DNA of 64,000 bases from Patella vulgata. Taxonomy: Eukaryota > Mollusca > Gastropoda > Patellidae. The stretch spans positions 42,049,062 through 42,113,061 of the forward strand of contig NC_065885.2 of NCBI RefSeq assembly GCF_932274485.2. Direction: 5' to 3'. Both the position numbers and the translations under genes were made by a program. Under the pieces are notes generated by a model. The model worked only from the letters and a program-made list of their open reading frames with translations. It searched no databases and was not told the DNA's origin. Shown one piece after another: positions 43,054 through 53,257 of the stretch. Position 1 is the stretch's first letter. Every line of letters begins with the position of its first letter.

Positions 43054-45717
43054 ATGACAATGACAATGGATCTAAATCAAAGTTTATCGATGAATTTTCT
43101 GATTTGATTAATCAATTGGCAAAATGCTGTCTGGAACTGGTTATACTGGGTGATTTCAATTGCCATGTAGACAACATTAATGACAAGTTCTCTCTTCAGT
43201 TTTGCGAGCTGTTACAAGTGCATTCTTTAATTCAACATGTTAATACCCCTACCCACAATCGAGGACATAGATCTTGTGATAACCCGACAAAAACATTTAA
43301 TAAATAATTTATCTGTTAGAGATAAACTTATATCGGACCATTTTCCTATTATCCTGAATCTAAACACAAGGAAAGAACACTTTGAAACGAGACAAATTTC
43401 TTTTCGAAAACTCAAATCGCTGAACGATGCTGACCTGAGCTCTTCTCTGTGTTCTTCTAAACTAAATTAATGACGTCAATTCGAAAGCAGCATATTTTAA
43501 CAAATGCGTTCAAAATACCATTGATGATCTTGCACCAATCCAAACTAAAACTTTTCGACCTGGTGCCCCATGGCTAAATGATAATATTCTTGAAGCCAAA
43601 AGGATTCGTACTAAAGCCGAGCGTACGTGGAGGAATTCTGGACTGACGGTTCACAGAGAAATATACAAGAGTACCAAACTAAAAGTTACTCGTTTAATTG
43701 AACGCTCGAAAAATGATTTTTGTGTGAATAAAATCGAGAATAGTGAAAATAACCAAAAAGAGCTGTATAAAGTGGTAAATACTCTGTTAGATAATAACCA
43801 TGGTGTGAAGATTTTACCTACAGTTGACAATGATGATCTACCAACGCGTTTCTCGGACTACTTCGAATCTAAAATTGTTAAAATCAGAAATAGCATGGTG
43901 ACTAACCCGAATTACACGAACCTTGTAATGACAACAAAACTTGTGTCTTGGACTGTTTTAAACCCCTTCCTGTTTCTGAAATAACCACAGTTATACGTAC
44001 TATGGCAACTAAATCATGTTCACTGGATGTTATTCCAACATGGCTTCTCAAAAAACACTTGACTGAATTACTACCAGCAATCTGTGACATTATTAATACC
44101 TCAATTACTACCGGGTGTTTTCCGGATATTTATAAGCATGCCCTTGTTACCCCCCTCATAAAGAAATCTTCCCTTGATCCGAATATAGACAAAAATTATA
44201 GACCTGTTTCTTATTTAAGTTTCATCTCAAAAGTTCTCGAGAAATGTATAGCAACTCAACTTATCGACTATATATCTGTTAATAATATATCGTAAATACC
44301 ACAGCACAGAAACTGCACTACTTAAAGTTCAAAACGATATTTTAATGTACATTGATCAACAAAATTGCATTCTTTTAATACTTCTCGACCTGTCTGCCGC
44401 ATTTGATACCATCGACCACACTGTTTTATTTAACCTTCTATCCACTGATTTTAAAATTACTGATCTAGCTTTAGATCTATTAAAATCTTATTTAACTAAT
44501 AGGTCACAATCTTACATCGTAAATAATAAAACATCATCTCACAAAGGTCTTCGGTATGGAGTACCGCAGGGGTCAGTGTTAGGTCCAATTGTATTTAGCA
44601 TTTATACAACTCCGCTATCCAAAATTGTTCGCAGGCATGGTCTTGAATTCCACTTGTATGCAGATGACACTCAACTATATTTGTCTTTTAAACCTACTGT
44701 AAATAATAGTTTTAATTTCTGTAAGGCCAAACTCGAATGTTGTGTTGAAGAAATTCGGTGTTGGATGAGTAATAATTTTCTTAAATTGAACGAAGATAAA
44801 ACTGAATATATTCTGTTAGGTTCTTATAATCTTATTAGCAAAGTCAATTACAACGTATCTTTATCTATAGGTTCCCATGTAATATCACCAGTCCCGTCTG
44901 CTAGAAATATTGGAGTTATATTTGATAAATACGTAACCATGGAGCCTCATGTAAATAATACTTGTAAATTATGTTATTTTAATCTCCGCCAAATAGCCCG
45001 CATCCGGAAGAATCTCCCCACTTCATCTGTTAAAACTCTTGTCCATTCTCTCATCACCTCCCGTCTGATCAATGTAACTCTTTACTGATTGGTACTCCTG
45101 TACGCATCACTAACAAATTACAAAAAGTTCAAAATTCAGCAGCAAGGCTCATCACCGGAAGTAATTATAATGACCATATTACTCCTATTTTACAGAAACT
45201 CCATTGGTTACCGATTATTTTTAGAATTGAATTTAAAATCCTCCTTTTAACATTTAAATGTATGAATGATATGTCACCTTCTTATTTATCTTCACTTTTA
45301 GAAATGTACACACCGAGTCGCACTCTGCGCTCTTCAGCTGATCATTTTTTACTTGTAAATAAATCAGCAAGACTTTTATCTTTTGGAGATCGATCTTTTA
45401 CCGTCCAGGCACCGAAATTATGGAATTCTTTACCTTTTAATATATAATGCTGCACAAATTTAATCTCTTTTAAGTCACTTCTTAAAACATTTTTGTTTAA
45501 GAAAGCCTTTAACTTATAATTCTTTTAAAACCTATTTGTGATATCAGATTTTATTCTACGCTACCGTGTTATGTTTTACTTCTACAGATTTATTTAGTTT
45601 TCCTATATGTATATTTATTTTTATTACATATTTTATTGAATTGTATTGTACAGCGCATCTGAACACGTTTTGTGAAAGATAGCGCTCTATAAATGTTAAT
45701 AATAATAATAATAATAA
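43054..45717 (+). mobile_element. LINE (CR1/L2-like), 5' truncated
   Basis: A non-LTR retrotransposon flanked by TAGCT (43049-43053, 45718-45722), ending in 'aaatgttaat' and (AAT)n. It lacks ORF1 and the endonuclease N terminus. The surviving endonuclease part shows LVILGDFNCHVD (43104-43307). The reverse transcriptase follows: NYRPVSYLSFISKVLEK, then LLDLSAAFDTIDH, GVPQGSVLGPI and YADDTQLY, with FLKLNEDKTEYILLG behind (43948-45088). The tail has LHWLPI-type sequence. Several frame breaks, for example around 43300, 43470, 44290 and 45088, show it is dead. The motif spelling fits the CR1/L2 part of the Jockey superfamily; the exact clade is not decided. Confidence 0.85.
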
Positions 45718-46120
45718 TAGCTAGAATTCTAATTAATTTCCAGTTTCCTGGCTTATCTGCAAGTTATCATAGCCTAGGCTTGAGATAATCTGCCTCTAGT
45801 CAATCGATATGGCCTAGGCCTCGATTGTATATATCACCAAGGTTAGCTGTCCAGAGTTTACTCCAAATGAAGTTATAGTTTACTCTATTATGTCACTCTG
45901 ACCACAATGTAGTCTAGTAGTTTCAATTCTAATATTATTCCCGGGTGCCAAGTAGGCCTAGTGTCGCTACTATCCTCATTAATTTTATAGCGTAAAAGCC
46001 TAGCTGTCATGTATTCTGTGACAAAATAGTATTTACATTTTAAGATATTGTGAATAAAACTAGTCACAATATACCTTTTCTGTGCCGTAATTAAATCTTT
46101 TATATTAATTTCCAGTTTTT
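45718..46120 (+). repeat. Harbinger interior repeat, copy 3
   Basis: Continuation of the block interrupted by the LINE, again with the '(t/c)ccgggtgccaagtaggcct' and 'gtgacaaaatagtatttac' words. Confidence 0.8.
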
Positions 46121-47147
46121 GAAATACAAAGGCGCATGATATCTCTTCGTACCCAGTATGTAAAATTGAAAAAGCCAGCAAGCAGTGGGAGTGCTAGGAA
46201 GCATATGACAAAGAGAACAGCATGAATACTTGACAATACTTATTGGAATTAGGGCCACGGTCTCCAACTTTGCAATTTGTAGATGCTAAACCTGTAAGTT
46301 CTGGATCACTTCTCCATACACCAGGAATGACATTATATTCAGTGTCTTCGACATCCATAATTCCAGACGACGTATAATGACTGGATTGATGTTCAATGAG
46401 ATAATTTTGCAAGCAACACACTGCAAGAATCAATGTTTACTCTATTATGTCACTCTGACCACAATGTAGCCTAGTAGTTTCAATTCTAATATTATTCCAG
46501 ACGACGTATAATGACTGGATTGATGTTCAATGAGATAATTTTGCAAGCAACACACTGCAAGACTCAATGTCTGCACATGTTTGGGATCCAGTGCGATTGT
46601 AGTCAAAAACACACGAAATAGATTTGCCAAAATGTCAAAGGCGTTTTCGACTACACGCCTTGCTCTGCTTATTTTATAATTAAATAGTTTCCCCTCTCGT
46701 GTCTGTCTACGATGAGGGAAAGGTTTCATAACATCAATTCGCAAGGGGAAGGCATCATCACCTATTATGTGAAATGCGCATGTATCCTGTGTTCCGGTAA
46801 GCTCTTTGGGGCTAGGGAAATTCAAGACATTTTTATCCATAGCGTCCTTAAGAGATGACTGGGAAAAACCCCAGCATCGCCACAACGACCACTTTCCCCA
46901 ACATCAACATATAAAAAACGGTAGTCAGCATCAACCATGGCCAGTAATACAATACTGAAAAAATGTTTGTAATTGAAGTATGTTGATCCACTACATGGTG
47001 GTTGACGGATGGCGATATGTTTACCATCGAGTGCACCAACACAACAAGGATAGTTCCATTTATCGGAAAACTTCGCAGCAACAATTTTCCATTCGTCTTC
47101 AGTATTTGGCGTCTGAAATTATATATACAGTCATATTTATATTTCAG

Positions 47148-47609
47148 TTATCTACTGAATCATGTCAAACAAAATCTGATGAAGAGGATGAAGGTGCTAC
47201 TCAATGTGACGATTCTGTGATTGAGAATGACACATTTAATTCTAACAGCCAGAGTGATTTGGAAGAACCCAAGCGATCAACAAAGCGACCCACTTCACAG
47301 AAAGTACCTACTAAGATTGCAAAACGTAAACGAGAAGAACAGGAGTTTGAATTGCTTCAGGGTTTAGCCAAATCTTTATCTGAACCAATTAATGAGCAGA
47401 GGGAGGAGGATGAAATAACTGCATTCTGCAATTACATTTCACAGAACCTCCGAAAATTTGATGAAAGGACGCAAAATCTTGTTAAGCACAATATACAGAA
47501 TAGTATATTTCAGGCTCAAATGGGTACCTTACCGGGTCAACAAAGTTTCACTCAGATGTTAAACAGTGATTCGGTATATTGGAATAACGGCAATTTGACA
47601 GTCTTATAG
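47148..47609 (+). pseudogene. BESS-motif exon of Harbinger protein 2
   Basis: Begins after the acceptor 'tatatttcag' and stays open to the stop at 47609. An acidic and basic linker (KRSTKRPTSQK, KIAKRKREEQE, a likely nuclear signal) is followed by a BESS-type motif, DEITAFCNYISQNLRKFDER, then a Gln/Asn-rich tail. The exon lies wholly inside the second intron of the transposase on the other strand. The 5' exon at 41866 is broken, so the gene as a whole is dead although this exon is intact. Confidence 0.65.
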
Positions 47610-47844
47610 AATGATCACATGTAGTTTTTACTGAAATTGATCTAATAATAAAGAAGTTATATATCTTTAAGTACCTGTCTTTCAAACTGCCATAAATGAC
47701 TTCAGTTGTCTCCTTTACTATTTCTGATACTGTTCTAGCCCCGAGTCTGTATGAAAAGGCTAAACTATTGAATGATTCTCCTTTAAAACAAAATATCGGA
47801 TGACATGATTTTACACCACAGAAAAATTCCAGAATAATATTCAT

Positions 47845-48330
47845 TGTCCGTCAGGCTTACACAAATCGAATTGTACATGTTAGTATGTTAGATAGATATA
47901 TTTATTTGGCATAAACATACACGTACGCACAACATAATAAATGACAGATTTATTTATGGTACAAAAATTATTTAAGAACTAATGTGGGGATCCCTGGCTG
48001 CAGCCCATTCACACTCCTTCCACACACACTTTAACCCGGCCATGCCTGGTCATATTCAATGGTTATAATTATAACAAGTTTCGCTGAATTTGTTTATGTT
48101 GCATATGAGTGAGTTGGGTAGGCCCTACTTTCCTGAGTGAAATTAAGTTTGCAATTCAGACACTAATTAAACTTGTGAACTGCAAATTCATTAGAAAAGA
48201 AACATGTAGAATACATACAGTAGGGCTACTGTCAATGGACTTTTCTGTCTATATAACAATATACAGGCTACTCAATAATAATATAGGCCTAGGAAAGATT
48301 CATGGATGGTAATTAGAATGAGCGTTGTTT
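47845..48330. other. First intron of the transposase
   Basis: Between exon 2 and exon 1 of the transposase; no further feature seen apart from a 'ttatttggcataaac' AT-rich stretch. The donor of exon 1 is a good 'acag|gtaaga'. Confidence 0.5.
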
Positions 48331-49028
48331 TTTCTTACCTGTAGCGAGAAAACGGAGGGTGACGGCCAATCGCTCTCCTGGCATTATTGGTTCTCTCATC
48401 CTGGTGGTTTGCTTGGTAACGAGAGGACCAATTATATCTAGAATGCTCTCGAATATTTCTGGGCTCATCCGCATGTATTTTTTGTACATACATGAGTCGC
48501 CCAATTTCAGCTCGTTGATTAGATGACAATAAACGCCCTGGGCTCGCCTCCGCAAAATAAAATCTCGTGTCCAGAAGGTTCGTGTCACAATACCAAGTCG
48601 ACTACGCCGACGCCTCATCACCATGTACAAAAACAACACTAATTGAAGTTTTCGACGTCCTGACGACGAAAATGCTGCCATTTTGAGGTGTCACATGACG
48701 AATCACGTGATCTGTTGTATTTTGCGGGATCGCCAAAGTCGTCGTGTAGTGTGCTCACCCCACTTAAATAATGGCGATATTTGTCGCCAAACTCGTCGCT
48801 TCACTGCAATGTCTTTCTCTATATGTATGTATACGAAACATATAAACAACCAATGAATAAAACAACATTATAGCTGGCTACGAGGTAAATCTCCTTCACT
48901 CCTAAATGGCTACTTTATTAAATATACCAGCCTTACCGAAGTTTCAAGCCGATTCAGACCCCACATCACTTGCAACCAGGTGGTAAAAGTGGCGGGATCG
49001 TTTCGATGTCTACAGTCAGGCAATCGGC

Positions 49029-49706
49029 GTGACAGACGATAAGCAAAAGAGGGCTTTATTGTTGCATCTAGCAGGAGATTCAGTGCAAGATGTTTTCGAT
49101 GGCCTTACTAACACAGGCGAAGACTTTAAAACTGCATCAGAGAAATTAAATGAATATTTTCTTCCTAAGAAAAACATTCGTTTTGAACGGTACGTCTTCA
49201 AACAAGAATCACAACGCAGCGGAGAATCTGTTTGTCAATTCGTCACACGTCTTAGATCTCTAGCCTCTACATGTGAATTTACGAATGTAAATGATGCCAT
49301 TGCCGATCAAGTTGTTGAGAAATGCCACTCATCACAGCTCAAACGACAAATCCTTCGAAAACCAGACATCACTCTTGATAAAATAGTAGAAATAGCTACC
49401 GCCATGGAATCATCAGAAACCCAAACCAACCAAATTGATCACCTACCAGAATCAATTAGTTATATGTCTCACAACAAACCAACCTACACACGAAGACAGC
49501 CAGTGGATAAAATCTCAAACAACCAACGTCAATCTAATAATACATGTGGCTTATGTGGTGGTATATGGCCTCATACAAACAGACCATGTCCAGCAAAAGG
49601 AGTAAAATGTTCCAAGTGTGGCACACTGAACCACTTTGCTAAAGTTTGCAGGAAAACTGATTTTTCTAACCATAACCGACAATCTTACAAATCTTCATAC
49701 CAATGA
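49029..49706 (+). pseudogene. Gag part of the Ty3/Gypsy fossil
   Basis: A 225-codon piece of a retrotransposon Gag. It has a capsid-like helical region around FVTRLRSLASTCEF and a C-terminal Cys/His part with two zinc-knuckle-like groups (CGLCGG and CSKCGTLNHFAKVC). It belongs to the LTR element at 41192-52392, which is broken. Confidence 0.75.
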
Positions 49707-51655
49707 GCCTAACCAATCGGTGAAATCTATGCATCGAAACCAAAGTCAGTTAACCAAATCACTGAAGAGCACTTCTCATCCGACGATGACTATGTATTTG
49801 AAGTATCGTCACATAAATCATGTAAACGACCGTTTACCTCTGTAACAAGAGACTTCTATTTGGTTTATCATCGGCTTCCGAGATATTTCAGCATATTATC
49901 CAACAGGTACTTGATGGCATACCTGGAGTTAAAAATATCTCAGATGACATCATAGTGTTTGGCAAATCTTCCGAAGAGCATGATACCTCTTTACGAAGAG
50001 TGTTCTGTCGTCTACGAGAAAAAATCTAACTCTTAACATTGCCAAGTTTCTTTTTAATCAAACCAAGTTGGATTTTTTCGGATTCACCTTCTCCAGATTG
50101 CCATTCAACAAGCTCCTGTACCACAAGATGCAGCAGCAGTACGTAGTCTACTTGGAATGACCAATTTTCTTGCCCGTTTTATCCCAAATCATTCCATCAT
50201 CACAGATCCTCTACGAGACCTAACCAAGAAAGGTACTAAATGGATATGGACTGAAAAACACCAAAAGTCATTCTAGAATTTAAAGAACAGCTTATCTGTT
50301 GACAATGTTATCTCCTATTTCGATCCAACCAAGGACACAGAAATCATTGCTGATGCAAATCCGGTTGGAGTTGGAGCTATTCTTACGCAGATCGACGATG
50401 ATAAGACACGTTACATTTTGAGTTATGCCAGCAGAACACTCACTGCGGTAGAACGAAGCTATTCACAGATAGAACGTGAAGCACTCGCAATAGTATGGGC
50501 ATCTGAGCGGTTTACAGTCTTATACTATGGAAGTTGTGTATCGTCCTGGAGCTACCAATCCTGCAGATTTTTTGTCCAGACACCCACAACCTAATCAGTC
50601 AGTTTTTGATCAAGCTCATCCAAGCAATTAAATCAGGACAATGGCTGAAAATCTGATCCTGATTTGAAACCATTCTACAAGCTTCGGCACCAATTGTCAG
50701 TAACATCATCAGTGGTCCTTCGTGACGCAAAATTGGTAATTCCACCCTCCTTACGTAAAACTGTTTTGGACCTTGCTCATGAAGGCCACCAGGGCATTGT
50801 CAAGCATCCTGCACCGGCACATCATCACTCTTTGTCGTCATGGATGATTATTCTCGATATCCGGAAGTTGAAATCGTCAAATCAACAGCTGCGCAACGTA
50901 TCATACCAAAACTAGACAAGATGTTTTCTACTCACGGAATTGTAGATGTCTTAAAATCTGGTAATGGACCCCCATTCAACGGACGTGATTTTGCATAATA
51001 CGCTGTGATCAAAGGTTTCAAACATCGTAAAATCACGCCTTATTGGCCTAAGGCGAATGGAGAAGCTGAACGTTTTATGCGCACTGTTGAAAAGTCGATT
51101 CGTTCATCTTTCATTGAAGGGAAAGAGTGGAAGAGAGAACTCTACCAATTTCTACTTAACTATAGAGCAACACCTCACTCAAGTACAAGTGTATCTCCAG
51201 CTGAACTGTTATTCAACCGCCCAATTAAAACCAAATTACCAGAGAATCCATCTCCCGCACCAGCTTGCAAGGATAAACTAAATACCTTTGCTCGCGAAAA
51301 TGATAAAAGGTCTAAAAAGGAAGATGAAGTCACATGCTGATAAGATCAACAGAGCAAAACCATCTAATTTGAGCCAAGGTAATTTTGTACTGGTCAAGCA
51401 GGCAAAGAAAAAATAAATTATCAACGCCTTTTACTCATCATGCTTCTATTGTGATAGATACCAAAGGATCAATGGTCGTACTAAAAGCTCCAAATGGTAA
51501 AGTATTCGCAAAGAACAGCTCACAGTTTAAGCGAATACCATGTGACGCCCCGCAATATACACCAAACGCGGATTATATTGAGTTGGATGATAAAGATGAT
51601 CCAGGACCGATTGATTATCTACCTAATCGCAACAACCCAACTCAACTGTACAGAA

Positions 51656-51816
51656 CAGGGCCGGCGGAAGCAATTCTTGATTGGGGGGGCTTCCATCCTA
51701 GGTCCTTATAGGCAAGGGTCAAGGGGCCGCAATAACCTGGAGAAAAGAGTACTTGCGGCCAAATTATTGGGGGAGGGGGGCTTAGCCCCCTCCCCCCCCC
51801 CATTCCGCCGGGCCTG
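51656..51816. mobile_element. hAT-like MITE in the Gypsy fossil
   Basis: 161 bp with ends CAGGGCCGGCGGAAG and, in reverse, CAGGCCCGGCGGAAT, and CAGAA directly outside both (51651-51655, 51817-51821). The interior has a G-run and a C-run that can pair. The 5-bp duplication again points to a hAT5-type source. Confidence 0.75.
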
Positions 51817-52180
51817 CAGAAGATCAAGAAGACACCATGTTAGACCGCGTTACCTGAATGACTATGTATTAAAATGATCGTGTTCAACAATGTGTTTTAT
51901 AGTGTAATATTAATAAGTGTTTCAATATTTTCGACAATGCGTTTTACAGTGTATAAGTGTACTAAGGATTAACAACACTATATTTTTAATTATGAATGAC
52001 TAAATAGGTAAGGATGGTTAATAGAAAACATCTGTTCATTAATAAGTTTATTTACAATTTATTATTCACAATGACATTAATATCATATTGACACTTATCC
52101 AGAGTTGTCTTGTTCGCTCCATAATAATAGTAATTTGTGAAATAATACAATATGGAGGTTTAATCTAAAAGGGGGAGGGA

Positions 52181-52392
52181 TGTAGTGTCCATATCGCATG
52201 CTAAATGTATAATAACTGGTCCCTTTTATAATATTGTACATCACAATATATGCTCCCGTAATATCTGGATATTAGAGACTACAGAACCTGGCGAGCGGGT
52301 AGCGAGTCCTAACTGCAATGTCCATCTCTATATCATTTAATTATGTATGTATACGAAACATATAAACAACCAATGAATAAAACAACAATATA
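52181..52392 (+). repeat. 3' LTR of the Gypsy fossil
   Basis: Starts TGTAGTGTCC and ends 'aacaacaatata', followed by GTCAC. It shows the unoccupied sites of both the MITE and the Harbinger transposon found in the 5' LTR. Confidence 0.85.
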
Positions 52393-52397
52393 GTCAC

Positions 52398-52555
52398 GTC
52401 TTTGCTCCAGATTCTGTATGGGGTTGACTAGTGAAATTTTCAGAAAGATGAACTTGAAGTAGCATACTAATTGAGATACACAAACTTGAAATAGCACAAA
52501 CCTGAAGTAGCATATATACTAATTGAGATACACAAACTTGAAGTAACATGCTGAA
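52398..52555 (+). repeat. Small tandem repeat
   Basis: Two ~60-bp units built from 'aacttgaagtagcatac' and 'taattgagatacacaaactt', plus a partial third. Confidence 0.7.
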
Positions 52556-53257
52556 TACAGCAACTTCAATTTGGTCCAATATAGCTTACCTGGCTGACCG
52601 GAATTCCAAAAACAACCAATCAATCGTCGCTTGGTTCGGGGGTATATCCTGTAATAGAAAATTTTGAAAATTTAACCACCGCAATTGCGTTTTCTGCTAT
52701 TCTATCCCGTGTAACTCCAAAAGTATCCAATGGTTTTGTAACCGAAATCCCACTCTGAATTCCAACCATCCAATCAGTCTGTTGTAGCTGCATTCACAAA
52801 CAATAATCGATGCCCGAAAAATGTCGCACAAAGTAGAGTGGCTCCAGGCAACATTTTTTAATCCATAGTCAACTCACTACAAATTCGTGGTATTCAATTA
52901 AAAGAAAAGTAAAATAGTGTTATATTAGGGCTCGATAACAGTAATGGAAGCAGAACTAGAAATGCCCGAAAAAATTTCGGGTTAACAGGCAGCGGCGCCG
53001 GTTTTCTTCGAGAGGCGAAGAAGCGGAACTGACTTTGTATGGAGCCCCCAAGAAAATTTTGGAATATTTGACAGCCACAAACGCATTTTCCTGCTATTCC
53101 AGTCCGTAAAATTAGTGTTTTATTAGATTTCGAGCACTTTATTTTGCCAAGTAGATGAAATAATTTTTTTTTACACTTTACCCATCTGCCCGAAAAGTCA
53201 GTTTGCCCGAAAGTCAGGGAGGTAGCTGCCCCCCCCCCCCTGCCTCGTACGCCTATG
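52553..53257. mobile_element. H8 element, truncated copy
   Basis: Matches about two thirds of element H8 in the orientation of the copy at 58075, ending 'gtacgcctatg'. One end is missing and the sequence is clearly more diverged than the two copies of the inverted duplication. Confidence 0.75.

Larger units (their letters stand above)
46200..48681 (-). pseudogene. PIF/Harbinger transposase (HARBI1-like)
   Basis: Three exons on the minus strand. Exon 1 (48681-48339) encodes MAAFSSSGRR to RFLATG, with the family words YKKYMRMSPEIFESIL and PGERLAVTLRFLATG. Exon 2 (47780 to about 47665) continues in phase as ESFNSLAFSYRLGARTVSEI. Exon 3 starts at 47112 with TPNTEDEWKIVAAKF and holds the first catalytic D in CVGALDGKH, the second in MVDADYRFLYVDVG, and the E in ARRVVENAFDIL. 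Damage is visible: the donor after exon 2 reads 'aaag|at' instead of GT, one extra base in the T run at ~46868 shifts the frame, and a scrap of interior repeat splits and duplicates the C-terminal LQNYLIEHQSSHYTSSGI region (46360-46430 and 46490-46560). The enzyme would cut and paste the element into TWA sites. Confidence 0.85.
41624..48800. mobile_element. PIF/Harbinger transposon, formerly autonomous
   Basis: A 7.2 kb DNA transposon inserted in the 5' LTR. Flanks are TAA (41621-41623) and TCA (48801-48803); the 3' LTR has the empty 'gagtcctaactgcaat'. The ends share GCACACTACGCGACGACATA at the left with a near match in inverse orientation at ~48740, and repeated GGCGAT/TCGTCGC words, which gives a diffuse inverted end. 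It carries both genes typical of the superfamily: a HARBI1-like DDE transposase on the minus strand and a MADF/BESS protein on the plus strand. Both are disabled. Local duplications and a LINE have swollen it. Confidence 0.8.
41192..52392 (+). mobile_element. Ty3/Gypsy LTR retrotransposon, broken fossil
   Basis: An LTR element bounded by the 5-bp duplication GTCAC (41187-41191 and 52393-52397). The 5' LTR is split by other elements and its last part ends at ~48872; the 3' LTR is 52181-52392 (212 bp). A primer-binding-like 'tggctacgaggt' follows the 5' LTR and a purine tract 'aaaagggggaggga' precedes the 3' LTR. The parts are in Ty3/Gypsy order: gag with zinc knuckles (49029-49706), reverse transcriptase remnants, RNase H-like (about 50330-50520) and integrase-like (about 51000-51340). 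The coding part is broken in several places and shortened. The LTRs are still similar, so it is not ancient. Inserted in it are an 8-bp-TSD MITE, a 7.2 kb Harbinger and a hAT5-like MITE. Confidence 0.8.

Noticed and set aside
46980-47147. Upstream extension of the BESS frame from an ATG at 46980
   Set aside because: These bases are the complement of transposase exon 3, and a good acceptor lies at 47145-47147, so the exon begins at 47148.
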